Source: Mesocentrotus franciscanus
Lineage: Eukaryota > Echinodermata > Echinoidea > Camarodonta > Strongylocentrotidae
Direction of reading: 5' to 3'
DNA: 64,000 bases
Assembly (NCBI GenBank): GCA_037976565.1
Contig: CP137680.1
Span: 20,052,675-20,116,674 of the forward strand
In this document: positions 48,001-59,885 of the stretch, piece after piece
Position numbering within the stretch: the stretch's first letter is position 1
Layout: each line of letters begins with the position of its first letter
Position numbers and translations under genes: made by a program
The notes under the pieces: model-generated
Seen by the model: only the letters and a program-made list of their open reading frames with translations
Told to the model about the DNA's origin: nothing
Database searches by the model: none

Positions 48001-49934
48001 CTTATGCTTGATTCTCCTGTAAAATTGATATCAAAATCATTGCGATAAGATGGAATCATTCTGTAATCTATTCTTAAGCACCACTGGTGGCGAACATTTC
48101 GATAAATTTAAATGAATCATAATCTAAGGCCTACTTAAGAAGAGCAATTTAATTCCAATCATTACATTTAGTACTCTCGAAGACCTATGAGCCTGCATGA
48201 TTATAATAATTCTAAGCATTTTAGGCTCTAAATATGTGACGTCTTGCTATGACACGATTTTGTTTTAATGATAAACACTATGCTTGCTGGGCTGAAAATA
48301 AGCACATATCGGGTGTTAACAATTTTATTTTCACACAAAAAGTTATTGATCCCACCGAAACTTTAAGAAATACAGACTATTAGAAAAGAAAAAAAACTTA
48401 TACAAAAATTAAGTCGTATCTTTCCAGCGGTATTCCATGACTTTTAAAATGTTATCGCTTCACTTTTGGAAGAGGGTGTTTCTGCTCATTAAAATATCGA
48501 ACCATACTTTTTTTTTTAAATTTATTTTTGCCCGGGAAAGGGTGAATAAAAAAATGGAAATGGTAATGTAATAGCTGCGGAAACACTGTATACACCCCAA
48601 TCTCCCTACCACCACCACCACAACTGAACACTTTACCCGTCCGTTTGTCCGTCTCGTTGACTTCAAAGACGACCGAGCCAGAGAGGATGAAATAGAAAGC
48701 GAGCCCGGGATGGCCCTGCCGGACGATCAAGCGCCCGGCCTCGAAGGAATCGAAGTATAAAACGCCCGCCAATTCGTGTCGAATGGTCGTCGAGTAGCGG
48801 TTGAAACTTTTCAGCTGAAAGGAGCAAAGGGACAGTAAAATTCATATCCGAATATCAAAATTATAGAATCTTTGAAAGCATATTTTATTTACATAAAGTT
48901 TGACCATTCAAGTGTTATTTTATACGGTATAACTTTAGTTGACACATGAACGATTTCTTAAAAAGGGTAGCGATTGAATTTTTATTAGATGTTGCCTAGG
49001 ATGAACCCAGAAACAGGTCAGTGAAAATATGAAGAACAAAAAAACTTCATGCAATAACAGACACTAAAGGGCAATCCAACCCTTGTAATAAGTTGATTTG
49101 TATGAGAGCAGAAAAATAACAGAAACAGAATGGCAAAAGTTTGAAATGAATCGGACCAATAGTAAGGAAGTTATGAATGTTTGAAATATGAGATCACTAA
49201 GTCTATGCGAATCTCAAATTGGTAGTTCGGTCAGTGGATTGTGACGTAGGATGTGGATAACTCTCCCATTTGCCGTGTACACAAAATATCATTAATTTCT
49301 GTTTTTCTCGTAAGTTCCTTTTCCCTTGGGGCACACTCAAAACATATTATAGATAGCATATTATTATAGGTTCTTTAAAAAGAAAAAAAAAACCCTCCTG
49401 AGCAATGAATTTTTGAAAATTCAAATTTTAGTCATTTTATATGTTGGAACAGATGGGAAAGTAGTCCGACACTACATGTACATCACATTGACATTACCGG
49501 TTCAGCCAATTTGAAGTGCCCATACGTATAGTGATTACAACTTTTAAAAATTCATAACTTTCTTATATTTAGTCAGATTTAATTGAAACTTTCATCAGTT
49601 TGCTTCTCTGATTTTTCTTCTTTCTTTTAGATTAGTAGTCTATTTGGGTCGGGTTTCCCTTTAAGTGTGATCGACATGAAAAGATGTAAGGTCATTATGG
49701 CTCTATATATATGCCTCTACCATAGTTCATTGACATTAATTTTACCTCAACATCTTGATTTACAAAACGTGAGTACCGACTACTGATATGAGAAATCACA
49801 CGAAGAAAATTTACATATAGAGTATGACCAATGGATATGGCATTAATCATAAAGCATTAAGAATAAATGTTCAGAAAAGAGAAGGGGAAGGAAAAGTGCA
49901 TTGCTTCAGAGAGAGAGAAAAAGGGAGGGAGAGA

Positions 49935-49966
<32 letters not shown>

Positions 49967-50097
49967 GGAGGGAGAGAAAGAGAAAGAGAGAGAGAGAGAG
50001 AGAGATGTAGAGAGCTAGAGAGCATTAAGAATAAATGTTCAGAAAGAGAAGGGGAAGGGGAAGTGCATTGCTTCAGAGAGAGAGAGAAAGAGGGAGG

Positions 50098-50136
<39 letters not shown>

Positions 50137-51662
50137 AGAGAGGGAGATGGAGAGAGAGCATTAAGAAATAATGTTCAAAAAGAGAAGGGGAAGGAGAAGT
50201 GCATTGCTTCAGAGAGAGAGAAAAAGGGAGGGAGAGAAGAAAAAGAGAGAGAGAGAGAAAGAGGGAGGAAGAGAAAAAGGGAGAGAGAAAGAAAGAGGGA
50301 GGAAGAGAAAAAGAGAGAGAGAGAGAGAAAGAGAGAGAGAGGGAGAGAGAGAGAGAGAGAGCATTTTGAATTTACCCTATCAACGAAACCGAAGAGATAC
50401 TGGAGCTCTTCTTTGGTCCTCTCCCACGAGTTCTTCCTCATAATTTTCTTGGCCCGAAGGGGCAGGGTGCTCATCGACTGGACGTTCGATTTGAAGGCAC
50501 TGACGTCGAAGGTCAGGATATTTTCCTCCGTGCCGTCGGCCTGACGGACCGTGAACGACTTCGAGTCTTCCTCGGTGGGAATAAGCTTGGACCACCTGAG
50601 GTTGTGCTTGACCTTGTTCGCTATGACCCGAAACCGCTGCAGGGGCGTCCGATGTTTTTCCTTTCGAAAGACAAAAGTATGATATTAAGTTTTATGGGAT
50701 ATGACTGTACATGTAACAAGAATACTCAGATTTGGATGTAGAAAAGCGTGAAATGGGAAGATGAAATGGGGAAAATTTAATCCATTGAGGAAAGCCTAAA
50801 GAGCGAGGAATAAGAAACATGAAAGTAAGCAAGTAAGAACAATAGAAAGATAGAAAGTAAGAAGAAAAAAAGTAAGAAAAAAAAGAACATCAGAAAAAAA
50901 GAAATGAAGAAAGGAAGAAAAATGAAAAAAGGAAGGAAGACAGAAAATGATGTAAAAAGAGGGAATGAGAGAGTAAAAGAGAGAATAAACTAGATTGGGA
51001 AGAAAGAAAAGAGAGTTGATGGGGGTGGGACAGAGAGGGGGGGGGGGTCTTTTTGTTTATAAGGCATATAATAAAAGTAATATTTTGAAGAAAAAGTCTA
51101 AGAATAAAACATGGAGAAAAAAAAAACGTATGAATAAATTTATCATTTCATTCAAACATCATTTCGAGCAATAAAACTAGATAAAACATGAAATACTATG
51201 TAGGCCTATTCATTTTTATTTCTTTTATTCATCAATTCATTTAATTTTTGTAATTGCTCGTATACCTTTCGTAGCAATTGATTTGAAGAATGATCATACC
51301 CCGGTCATTTCTGCCATGATTCAATAAAATTCTCTTTTCTCGCTTAGGACCTGACTACATTGAATTGATTACTAAATACTTAACCATTCAGTAAAACGAA
51401 TTACGTTACCCTCTCCCCAAAAAAAAAATGGTTTTACTTCGTTATTCTCTGCGTCCTTGTCAGCGGCGTCACAGACTTTCTCAAGCCCTTCAGGGGGTGA
51501 CCTCTCGACCTGAGCCTGGATGATAGCACTCGCTTCCTCCAGCGTCTTCGTCGTCGCACCACCCCTCCTCCTCCTCAACTCGGGGTTCATGATCATCATG
51601 ATGTCCTCGGCGTTGAGGTCTTCGAGCTCCTCCCCGTCCTGGAATGGGTCGTCGTACTCCAT
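44707..51662 (-). CDS. CNBD2: Cyclic-nucleotide-binding domain protein, CNBD2-like
   Basis: Seven minus-strand exons join in phase: 51662-51438, 50660-50376, 48814-48637, 48016-47912, 46888-46704, 46100-45854, 45008-44707; 508 codons plus TAA. Residues 1-75 are acidic. Residues 160-270 form a cyclic-nucleotide-binding domain starting FVDRLKSFNRYS, with FILSGSV and an intact phosphate-binding cassette FGELALLHGTKRAAS (about 246-260) holding the Glu and Arg that bind cAMP/cGMP. A second, degenerate domain (VYFIMSGDV to GKGDFFGVGGEDLRKTH) lacks the cassette Arg-Ala-Ala. The C-terminus is basic and helical. The overall plan fits CNBD2, a cyclic-nucleotide receptor linked to sperm function in mouse; orthology is inferred from memory of the family. 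A possible poly(A) signal (TTTATT on the plus strand) is at 44175-44180. Confidence 0.8.
45854..46100 (-). CDS. CNBD2: CNBD2-like exon 6: second, degenerate CNB domain
   Basis: A 247-bp exon with acceptor CCAAACAG and donor GTTG|GTACGT. It encodes DDVYFIMSGDVKIVREV, then a Pro-rich insertion (KLTPPPLREDHG), and ends LNVATIGKGDFFGVG where a cassette would begin. The Gly-Glu-Leu core is replaced (FFGVGGEDLR), so nucleotide binding here is doubtful. Confidence 0.86.
46704..46888 (-). CDS. CNBD2: CNBD2-like exon 5
   Basis: A 185-bp exon with acceptor TTATTGCAG and donor GCC|GTAAGT. It encodes DSEFLRVDKPDFDMVLRRSY (end of domain 1 and its C-helix) and LSSLPTFSEWITDEVV, the linker into the second domain. 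The V-D-K/P-D-F segment fits the last strand of CNB domains. Confidence 0.87.
47912..48016 (-). CDS. CNBD2: CNBD2-like exon 4: phosphate-binding cassette
   Basis: A 105-bp exon with acceptor ATTTTACAG and donor AAAG|GTAAAA. It encodes QMGETYAGATFGELALLHG followed by TKRAASIRCK. FGELAL with RAAS is the canonical cyclic-nucleotide phosphate-binding cassette, with the Glu and Arg present, so nucleotide binding is plausible. Confidence 0.92.
48637..48814 (-). CDS. CNBD2: CNBD2-like exon 3: first half of cyclic-nucleotide domain
   Basis: A 178-bp exon with acceptor CTCCTTTCAG and donor G|GTAAAG. It encodes LKSFNRYSTTIRHELAGVLY, then FDSFEAGRLIVRQGHPG and LAFYFILSGSVVFEV, the beta strands typical of CNB domains (F-x-x-G-x-x-I/L-x-x-Q-G and Y-F-I-L-S-G). 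It ends one base into a Gly codon. Confidence 0.88.
49855..50363. repeat. Compound (GA)n tandem repeat in CNBD2-like intron
   Basis: Three units begin agcattaagaataaatgttc (about 49855, 50022, 50158), each followed by gaaggggaag, gtgcattgcttc and a long (GA)n tract. The array stops about 13 bases from the CNBD2-like exon 2 donor. On the transcribed strand it is (CU)n. Confidence 0.9.
50376..50660 (-). CDS. CNBD2: CNBD2-like exon 2
   Basis: A 285-bp exon with acceptor CGAAAG and donor AGG|GTAAAT, phase 0 at both ends. It encodes EKHRTPLQRFRVIANKVKHN and ends RTKEELQYLFGFVDR, the helix leading into the first cyclic-nucleotide domain. Its donor lies about a dozen bases from a long (GA)n array on the plus strand, so the transcript has a (CU)n run right after the splice site. 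Confidence 0.8.
51438..51662 (-). CDS. CNBD2: CNBD2-like exon 1
   Basis: Starts at ATG 51660-51662 (MEYDDPFQDGEELEDLNAED) and ends ENNE|GTAAAA at a codon boundary. The N-terminus is acidic then basic (PELRRRRGG), with no signal peptide, so the protein is probably cytosolic. A GTAG just upstream of the ATG could be an acceptor from a 5'UTR exon. Confidence 0.7.
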
Positions 51663-53287
51663 GTTGACTACGGGGTTTTATTGATTGTCACGAGTGTTTA
51701 TGGATTTTAGCACAATAAAGGTGAAACTTTTATTTTTCATTTATCTACAAGTACGTTTGCTTTTTTTTAGAAAAATAAGAATGACAAATACTGACTTCTG
51801 AATTGTAAGTTTAGGGACTAAATAGGCCTATATCTGGTTACGAGCATTTCAAGAAGTTTATGGTGTTACAAAAATTGTGAGCCAGGATATTTTTTTGTTC
51901 CGATGTACTCTAAGTATATGCTATATTATTTGAGAGTTATATTTGGAAAACATAAACCTAGACTTTGTCGTTACGCATTACGTAACAATGGACTTGCGCG
52001 TATATGTGCGCATCTCTATTTCTAGCCTGGATGAGCGCATGATAAATATTCACTGCTGAAATGTTTCATCAACTAAAATCAAGTTATAATTGATCAAACA
52101 CCCTGCTTTTTTCGTTCGAGTCTTCCATGCATAAGTCTATCACCTGGTAGGTTTTTTTTAATATAAAATAGTATCAAAATGCACAAGAACTCAACTTATA
52201 ACACTTTTATTTCTTTCTTTCTTTTTTTCTTCATTTTTTAATTCAATACTTTTGGTAGCCAATCATTTTTAAAATTATATTTGCTCATTCATTTTTCTTT
52301 AAAAATCACCATTAAGCTCCGATAAGTTACAATTCACACCACCCCACTGATTTGTATGTAGAGCTAATTATCATCACAGTGTATAGGAGTTTATATCAGT
52401 ATCTTTAATTTAGATATATTATCATAAAGATATACGACAAACAGAATAACCAAAATAATCAAATCGATTGCAATCAACACCTTTTTCTCATAGAAATTAA
52501 ACAAAAACAAATTAAAATGTGATTGTCTGAAAGAAGCATATTTTTATCCCGCTTTATTTTACTCTAAGTTTTAATTTATTCTTCTCCTCCCTCCCCGTTT
52601 TCTTCTTCTTTTTTTTTTACTGGCTTTTGGGCTGGTACCTGCTGCCTATAATAGCCCATTATGATATCATAGGCCACTGATTAATGGACAACGGCTTTAA
52701 CTATCATCATTAGAGGGGTGGGATTATCGCCCATGCTCTGCGCACCGGCCCCACCCCTTTGCTACGATAATACTGATGACATGATGACACTGAATGATGT
52801 AAAGCCAAGATCTCGAGAACAACACGTGTGTACGGTCGTGTGAACATTGAGAAGGTCCCTAACCAACCCGACATGAACAAAATTCAAAATGCTATATTTT
52901 CGTCCCCCAAATTCGAAACCCATACATCATGTTTTAATATATTTTTTATTTGGGGTGGGATACAACATGTACATAACTATTCATTTTAATTTGATTCCAT
53001 TTTGAAGTACATTTTAATTTTAATTATCAGCTTTCCAATCGTAAAGAACTTTTTATTTCTGTAGCCCGGGTTCTGTATAGTTATCTTGAGGGGATTGGGT
53101 CGAAGCGCTAAGTATGGCATGCAAGAAAGGGCGCTTTTGTTAGGACGACACGTCACAGACTCCAATATTGTACATGTTACATGTGAATGAATCTCGAAGT
53201 GAGCTTTGCGCTTAGTGAGTCCGTCTCTAGCTTTAAGCTCTAGTCTCATTCTGCCTGATAATTTTAATCTTTGATTACTTTTGCACA
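51663..53287. other. Divergent intergenic region between CNBD2-like gene and Tim8
   Basis: About 1.6 kb, AT-rich, presumably holding both promoters. No TATA box or CpG-rich core stands out. Confidence 0.5.
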
Positions 53288-53569
53288 ATGAATTTCAGTG
53301 ACGGAGGACCCTCTATGCCTGCTGGAGGAGAAGGAGTGGATGCTGAATTGAAACAATTTATAGCAATGGAGACACAAAAGGCGAAGTTTCAACAGCAAGT
53401 TCACAATTTCACAGACGCTTGCTGGGACAAATGCGTCGATAAACCTGGTTCAAAATTGGACAGCCGAACTGAAACTTGTCTAGTAAATTGTGTGGAGAGA
53501 TTTATAGATACAACATTAAACATCGCCAATCGTTTCCAGACTATGCATCAACGACAAGGAGGTCATTAA
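53288..53569 (+). CDS. TIMM8A: Tim8, small TIM chaperone of the mitochondrial intermembrane space
   Basis: A 93-codon intronless reading frame with twin Cx3C motifs: Cys45/Cys49 (CWDKC) and Cys64/Cys68 (CLVNC), 14 residues apart, as in small TIM proteins. The segment [20 protein letters not shown] is diagnostic of Tim8 and slightly closer to vertebrate TIMM8A than TIMM8B; one invertebrate gene may represent both. By family knowledge Tim8 pairs with Tim13 in a hexamer that escorts hydrophobic precursors to TIM22. No presequence is expected or seen. The ATG at 53288 gives the usual length. A GTAAGT donor 14 bases after the TAA suggests a 3'UTR intron. Confidence 0.95.
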   Translation: MNFSDGGPSMPAGGEGVDAELKQFIAMETQKAKFQQQVHNFTDACWDKCVDKPGSKLDSRTETCLVNCVERFIDTTLNIANRFQTMHQRQGGH

Positions 53570-53583
53570 TAAGTTTTGCTGGG

Positions 53584-55345
53584 GTAAGTGTTTAGCCTCT
53601 AAGGCTCTATTAAATCTCTCCACAGGTTGATTAAAACGTTGCCCCACCTATTGCGTATTTTGTTTGTAGATTTAATACCTGACAATCGGCTGGTTCAAGA
53701 ACTTGACTCTTGACCATGCGTATAGCAATATTATTCAATATTATTCGATATTATTCAACAGTTCTCTGTCATTCCTATCAACTCACAACTGCATGTCTAA
53801 TAATATTTTGTTTGTTGAGTACCACTAGTAGATCTACTACCAGAGTCGACAGACATGTGACAGATTGCAATATTTATTATAATAATAATTCTTGGACTGA
53901 ATCTCATTTTGCATCATGATATCAAGAGTTTTCAGACTTTTATGTTGAATCTTGAATCCTAAACTTGTTATGATTATCATTGCTATGGAGGAGACAGGCA
54001 TGTAAAAATGTAAACCGATATTACAATAATTTTTTTATTTTTTTATCAAGAATGACAAGAGGCCATTTTTTTAAATTTCACAACATGAAAACACAGCTAA
54101 TTAATAGCTAGGACTTTTGTGAGCAAAACTGAGCTAGACTGGATAGGCCTAAGCCTAATGCTAAGACTGTCAGTGATATTAATGCATTTAAGTGTAATCT
54201 TTTGTCATTCATGTTTACCAATTACCACAGGTACCCACATTTTGGAGGAAGAGGACTAGTTGGGATCATAACTGCAAAAGATGTCTCAGATGACTGGATC
54301 AGAGTAGATCAATGATACAGCTGGACTTGATATTAGCAGTGCTGCCAGTACTTGTGTGGACAGCAAGAATAATCATGGACATCATTGTTATATAGACTTG
54401 AAGAGATTGGACTTTGTGTAATCTTAAATGGAACTTGCTGTGAACTCTAGGATTGATGAAGGATCTTCACATTGGACAGGGCCGGAAGTTTTAACAGCCA
54501 ATTATATTTCTTCTTCGAGAGAAGATTTAGTGAACCCTTCCCCCCCCCCTCCCCTTCACACACATTAACACAGAAGATGAGGATATTTTAAGGTTTAGGA
54601 TGTATTAAATCCATTCCTTTATTTATACATTTTAATTAATCCCTTGCACTTTATTTAATTGTATTGAATTTGATCAAGTCTGCTTCAAAACTAGTTCTGT
54701 GTAGGTGTAATTGGGAAACAAAATGTCTAATCATCTTTGAATCATAAAGGTGTGTCCTTGCAAGCAGCTTCCTTTGTCTTTTTAGTTTTTACCCCTATCA
54801 AATGGTTTTATATGAGCATTGGGTTTCAAAATGTCAGATGGAGATTTTTGTGGATTTTAGAATACATGTATTGTTTCTTTGTGTATCTGAGGAAGTAAAA
54901 CCATCAATATTTCTATGATCATTTTTTTTTTAAATAGAAATTGAAATCTCCAATACAATGTATTTTGGAAGTGCGCCTTTTACTTTGACCCATCCTAAGA
55001 AATGATGCAAGTCAGATAATGTCAATGTCGATCATTTGAAGGAACTAGTTTCGTTTTCCAATATTGAGCATTCAATGGTATTTTCTCTGTATTAGATATA
55101 ATAAAAAATTCTGCAAATACACAAGTTCCTTTGTGCTATATCAATTTGTATATTCTGTATTTAGAACTTTAGGATGGAGGATGGTGATCAGGGATGGTTT
55201 TCTGAAAGTCATCTTATCGTAGGGAATAGATCTAACCTTAAAGCGCGTCATTTGTTGCAACTATGCACCGAGGGTTCACTGGTAGGATTTAAAAATTTGT
55301 AAGGACAATTATTTCTTCAAAATAAAGATATATTTGTGAATACCA
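53584..55345 (+). other. Probable 3'UTR intron and exon of the Tim8 gene
   Basis: A donor GG|GTAAGTG at 53584 and an acceptor ATTACCACAG ending at 54230 would define a 647-base intron just after the stop codon. The following exon would run to a poly(A) site after AATAAA at 55100-55105 or 55321-55326. No open reading frame is seen. Transcript evidence is absent, so this is an inference from splice and poly(A) motifs. Confidence 0.5.
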
Positions 55346-55682
55346 GCCCTGCTGTATGGAGCAAAGAGTGCATTACACGTTAATGATTGTCATTAATGAT
55401 TTAAAGAAGGCTCTTTCTACATTCTTGGCAATTCCTCTATAAGATTTCCATGTAGTGAAAATACATGAATTGAGTAGTTAATTTCATGGCAAGAAAAGAA
55501 TGGTAGAAAGATAATTATATATAGAGAGAGAAAGAAAGAGAGGGGGGATAAAGGGGGTTGGAAGGAATCTGAGAGAAAGATAGAGAAAATGTGGTATGAT
55601 GTTTTGTCCATTTTATGTAATTGCATGTCCAGTGAAATCTTTATAACTAAATGCCCAGGTATATTTTATTTCTTTCCTTTTA

Positions 55683-56612
55683 TGCCTCCGCTACAAAGTA
55701 GCCGGAGGCATTATGTTTTCGGGTTGTCCGTCCGTCTGTACGTCCCGTTCTCGTGATCGCGTTATCTCAAGAACCGATTCATGGATTCCCACCAAACTTG
55801 GGTCGTGTATGTATCTTGCAGAGCCAATGAACTGATTAGATTTTGGGGTCACAAAGTCAAAGGTCACAGGGCTCATTATGTATGCAAAAATAGCTCGTGA
55901 TCGCATTATCTCAAGAACCGATTGATGGATTCCCGCCAAACTTGGGTCGTGTATGTATCTTGCAGAGCCAATGAACTGATTAAATTTTGGGGTCACGAGG
56001 TCAAAGGTTACAGGCCTCATTATGTATGCAAAAATAGCTTGTGATTGCGTTATCTCAAGAACCGATTGATGGATTCCTGCCAAACTTATGTCATGTATGT
56101 ATCTTGCAGAGCCAATGAACTGATTAGATTTTGGGGTCACAAGGTCAAAGGTCAAAGATTACAGGCTTCATTATGTATGCAAAAATAGCTTGTGATCGCG
56201 TTATCTCAAGAACCAATTGATGGATTCCCGCCAAACTTATGTCATGTATGTATCTTGCAGAGCCAATGAACTGATTAGATTTTGGGGTCACGAGGTCAAA
56301 GTTCAAAGGTCATGGGGCTCATTATGTATGCAAAAAAAGCTTGTGAACATATTATCAATAGAACTGACGGATGGATTACTATCAAGCTCAGGACATATAC
56401 ATGTATGTATCTTGCAGAGCCAATGAACTGATTAGATCTGAGGGTAATGAGGTCAAAGAACAAAGGGTCATATGAAAAATAGTTTGTTATCACAATATTC
56501 TGAGAACCTGTTAATGGATTACAATCAAACTTGAATTTTAAAATTTGCTTCTGTTTTGGTTTGTAAAATGGAGGCATCATTTTCGACTGCGCGCAGTCGA
56601 AGGTCCATCTAG
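55683..56612 (-). mobile_element. Tandem-repeat mobile element, pearl/Helentron-like, element 1
   Basis: Read on the minus strand: CTAG (56609-56612), a perfect 20-bp palindrome TTCGACTGCGCGCAGTCGAA (56582-56601), about five or six tandem units of 144-151 bp (starts near 55750, 55894, 56038, 56189, 56340, with a partial unit near 56483), a short (ACGG)n run, and a terminal hairpin TGCCTCCGCTAC-aaa-GTAG (55683-55710). This order of tandem repeats, ACGG microsatellite and terminal hairpin is that of pearl/Helentron-type non-autonomous elements. Reading frames across it are repeat artefacts. Confidence 0.75.
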
Positions 56613-58202
56613 TTTTAAATATTTTTTTCAATTTATCATTACATGTATCTCTCAGTTTTTGGCAGGAGATGGGAATAATTGAAGGAACAATATGCAAAAT
56701 GACAATGCTAACAAATTTATTGTAGTAATAAAATTCACTGCAATTTATTGATAAACTTACATTACAATATACATGTATATTGGCATGACAAACAACTTTT
56801 ATACAAATGCACATAAATACATTTTTATACAATTTTGTTTGCATTGTATGAATCTGATATTTACAGACTAGAATTATAAAAAGAAAATGATACATAAAAA
56901 GGCTGACATGTTCGGTATATACAGAGGTTTATAAACACATTGAGCATTGTCAGGCACTCACTATCTATTCAACATTCTAAAACATTTTTCCAAAAAGGGC
57001 TTTATTCAAAGCATTCTATATTTTATCACACAGTGACAATTCCATCGAAATACATGTAACTCCAGAATTTTTATTTTTAAAGATTTATTCATTGATAAAG
57101 TTATTGATCGTTAATGCACCTACACCATCAGAATGGAACTGTGGAGGGTGTGGCTATCTGGACACTGCCTAGCACATGACCTCCAATGAATACAGAATTG
57201 CATTTTCATTCAAAATAATCTAACTTATGGTTACAAAATACATGCCTCTCAACTTTAATAGCCAGAGCTGCTTGGTCATTATATTTTACAATGACTGATG
57301 TAACATTGGGTAGTGCATTTTGTAGAAGAGCATAAGGGGGAGGGGAAATGTAATTCCATCAGGTTTAAATTTGATAAAATTGAACACATTTAGTATGTCC
57401 ATGTATGTAAACTTATAAAACTACCCCATACCAAATTAAGCCCAAAAGTTATTATCTTCCCAATATCCTCCAAGGGTTATCTATCTACCTGGGGTAGATG
57501 ATCTGGGCAGGGTGAAGGGCAGGGTGAAGGGGAGGGAGTTGGCTGTCTGGGAAATGGGTGTCAGGGGGATACATTTAGTTGTCCGAAATTCTTGGAAAGC
57601 TGATAACAAAGATTGTATAACTAATTTGTTTTGTACATTACTGGTAAAATAGAATTCCACAAAGTACTTCTCAAATTCAATTAAATCAACACAAACTCCT
57701 TCCCTAGCCTAAATCTGATACTCCTCTTGCAAAACTAATTCCCAGAGTACCACACACAAGAAATACTATTCAAGGCACAGAAATAGAACAAAGACTGTTT
57801 GGTCAATAGTATATACCCTGTATGATAATCTCCATATCCTACAAAACTATTCTCTATTACATGTACATGTACTACTTACTAGTCCAAATAGGCTACTGGT
57901 GACTGGTCCGTTGTATTGCTTCCAAATGCTTGTCTAATGAAATACTTTTCTTGAGGGCAAGTAGCAATACTAAATAATAAATACTGATGAGACATGATAG
58001 ACTTTTATAACAGCAAACAACAATCAAATACATGTACATTCTTCACGAAGCAGAACCTTACAGAGCACATTTTATCTCAAAAATATATGTACAGACGGTC
58101 TGATTGGAAAACTAAATTGCCAATTATGGTCAATTCCAAGTGTTACGCAATTACATTCCCAGAAAATATTCTATTTTGAATAAAGAATATAATGAAATGA
58201 TA
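56613..58202. other. No gene seen
   Basis: AT-rich sequence with frequent acatgta motifs, possibly 3'UTR or intergenic. The hydrophobic minus-strand frame ending at 56895 extends into element 1 and is an artefact. Confidence 0.5.
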
Positions 58203-58394
58203 TACAGTCAAACCTGCTTTAGTGACCACCTGTTTACAAAGACCATCTGTCTACAAAGACCAATTTTTTTTTTCCCTTGAAAATGGTTTCTCGTTGAAAC
58301 ATGTACTAAGGGAACCCGTCTACAAAGACCACCTGTCTACAAAGACCGCTTTTTGTGTTCCCTTGGGCGGTCGCTATAGACAGGTTTGACTGTA
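58203..58394. mobile_element. Mariner-like MITE (TA-flanked palindromic element), copy a
   Basis: Runs from TACAGTCAAACCTG to CAGGTTTGACTGTA: 14-bp perfect terminal inverted repeats including TA, about 192 bp in all. The interior has repeated gtctacaaagaccacctgtc motifs and can fold on itself. The TA ends and small size suggest mobilisation by a Tc1/mariner transposase (inference). Confidence 0.85.
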
Positions 58395-59116
58395 TTACCT
58401 AATATGAGGTACTTCTAAAACATTTGGGTTTGCAATCAACCGTTCATCAAGTTGATGAAATATTGAATTTCATATACGTTTGTAACAGAATGACACGGAA
58501 GCTCATTTTTTGGTCATTCCGTAATGGAACTATTCAAAACTTAATATTAAAAAAATCTGATAAATGGTTGAAAGGAAACTTCACTGCTGTAAAAGTATCT
58601 CATATTAGTTTTTATATATATGATATCATCATTTTTTTTATTTTAATTAAAATGTCTATAACATTTTCTTTTCAAAAGTGAAAATTCTCTAGAAATGACA
58701 TTCTGTAACGCTTGGAATTTACCTTTATGCAAATGGGTCTTGTGTATAATACTGGACAGGGAACACATACATTTTTATTATTTTAGCCTCTTAATAAGCA
58801 TATAGAAAGTTGAACTAACAGGCTAACACCCAAAACTGTTAGAAAATGTAAATAATGCAGAATTGACAGTCCAAATAATATTTTCCGAAATCACAGTTGG
58901 AAATATTATTCATGCCAAAATATTCATTATTTATCTTCACTCCACAATGCAACACCACCGGTAGATTCTGCTTTACAGAGTTGGTTCTTTACAAACGAGA
59001 AAATGCACTTCATGTTTGAAAGTAACACACACAAGAGGTACAGTATTCACACACTGATCAGAGACCTGGTTTCCTTGGCAAAGGGTTTCTGTTCCATCTT
59101 TAAAACCATAACATTA

Positions 59117-59306
59117 TACAGTCAAACCTGCTTTAGCCACCACCTGTATAGAAAGACCACTTGTCTACAAAGACCACATTTTTTGTTTCCCTTATGGTTT
59201 CTCATTCAAACCTGTACTAAAGGAACCTGTACATGAAGACCACCTGCCTATAAAGACCACTTTTCTTGTCTCCCTTGGGTGGTCTTTATAGACAGGTTTC
59301 ACTGTA
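59117..59306. mobile_element. Mariner-like MITE, copy b
   Basis: A second member of the family at 58203-58394, about 190 bp, from TACAGTCAAACCTG to ACAGGTTTCACTGTA with one mismatch in the right end. The same internal tctacaaagaccac repeats are present. Confidence 0.85.
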
Positions 59307-59885
59307 CAAGGTAATGGTACACGTAAAGTATACAAATACATGTATGTCTCGTACCTGTCCCCCTACTGGAGGAACTATGAATGTGTCGAGATGACTGAAA
59401 AGGTGATTTGCTCTCTTAAAATGTATATCACTTTCAACATTGCAGTTGGGGTATCCCCTTTGCGATCATCAAGAAAAAATATATATTAATACACTTTTTA
59501 TCCCAAGTGTATTTGAAAAAAAGAGAGAGAAGAAAAAGAAAAAAAAGTAGTACTAGTCGTCCCACCAAAATGTCATAAGTAAGCACCACATTATTTGCCC
59601 TTGCTGAAAGTTGGCCATTGAATGGTGGTAGAATGATGTGGAAGGGGTAAATGCTAGGAGACAAGATTGTCTTGTTGCTCACATGTTAAGACATCATCTG
59701 AAACATTATACCACCAAAATGTGTTGGAAAAATTCTCCAAGGATGACTATACATTGTGAATTTTATTCAGTTCAGTGACAAATCCATTAAAAAAGTAACT
59801 GTTCATCCATGAACTATAAAAAAACAAAACAAGTACACTGGACATTCAATTTATGAAGTCATACCAAGCCATTTAAAATCAATTC

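Noticed and set aside
55691..56895. Repetitive protein-like frames on the minus strand
   Set aside because: They coincide with the tandem units of the mobile element; the repeated peptide is just the translated 144-bp repeat.
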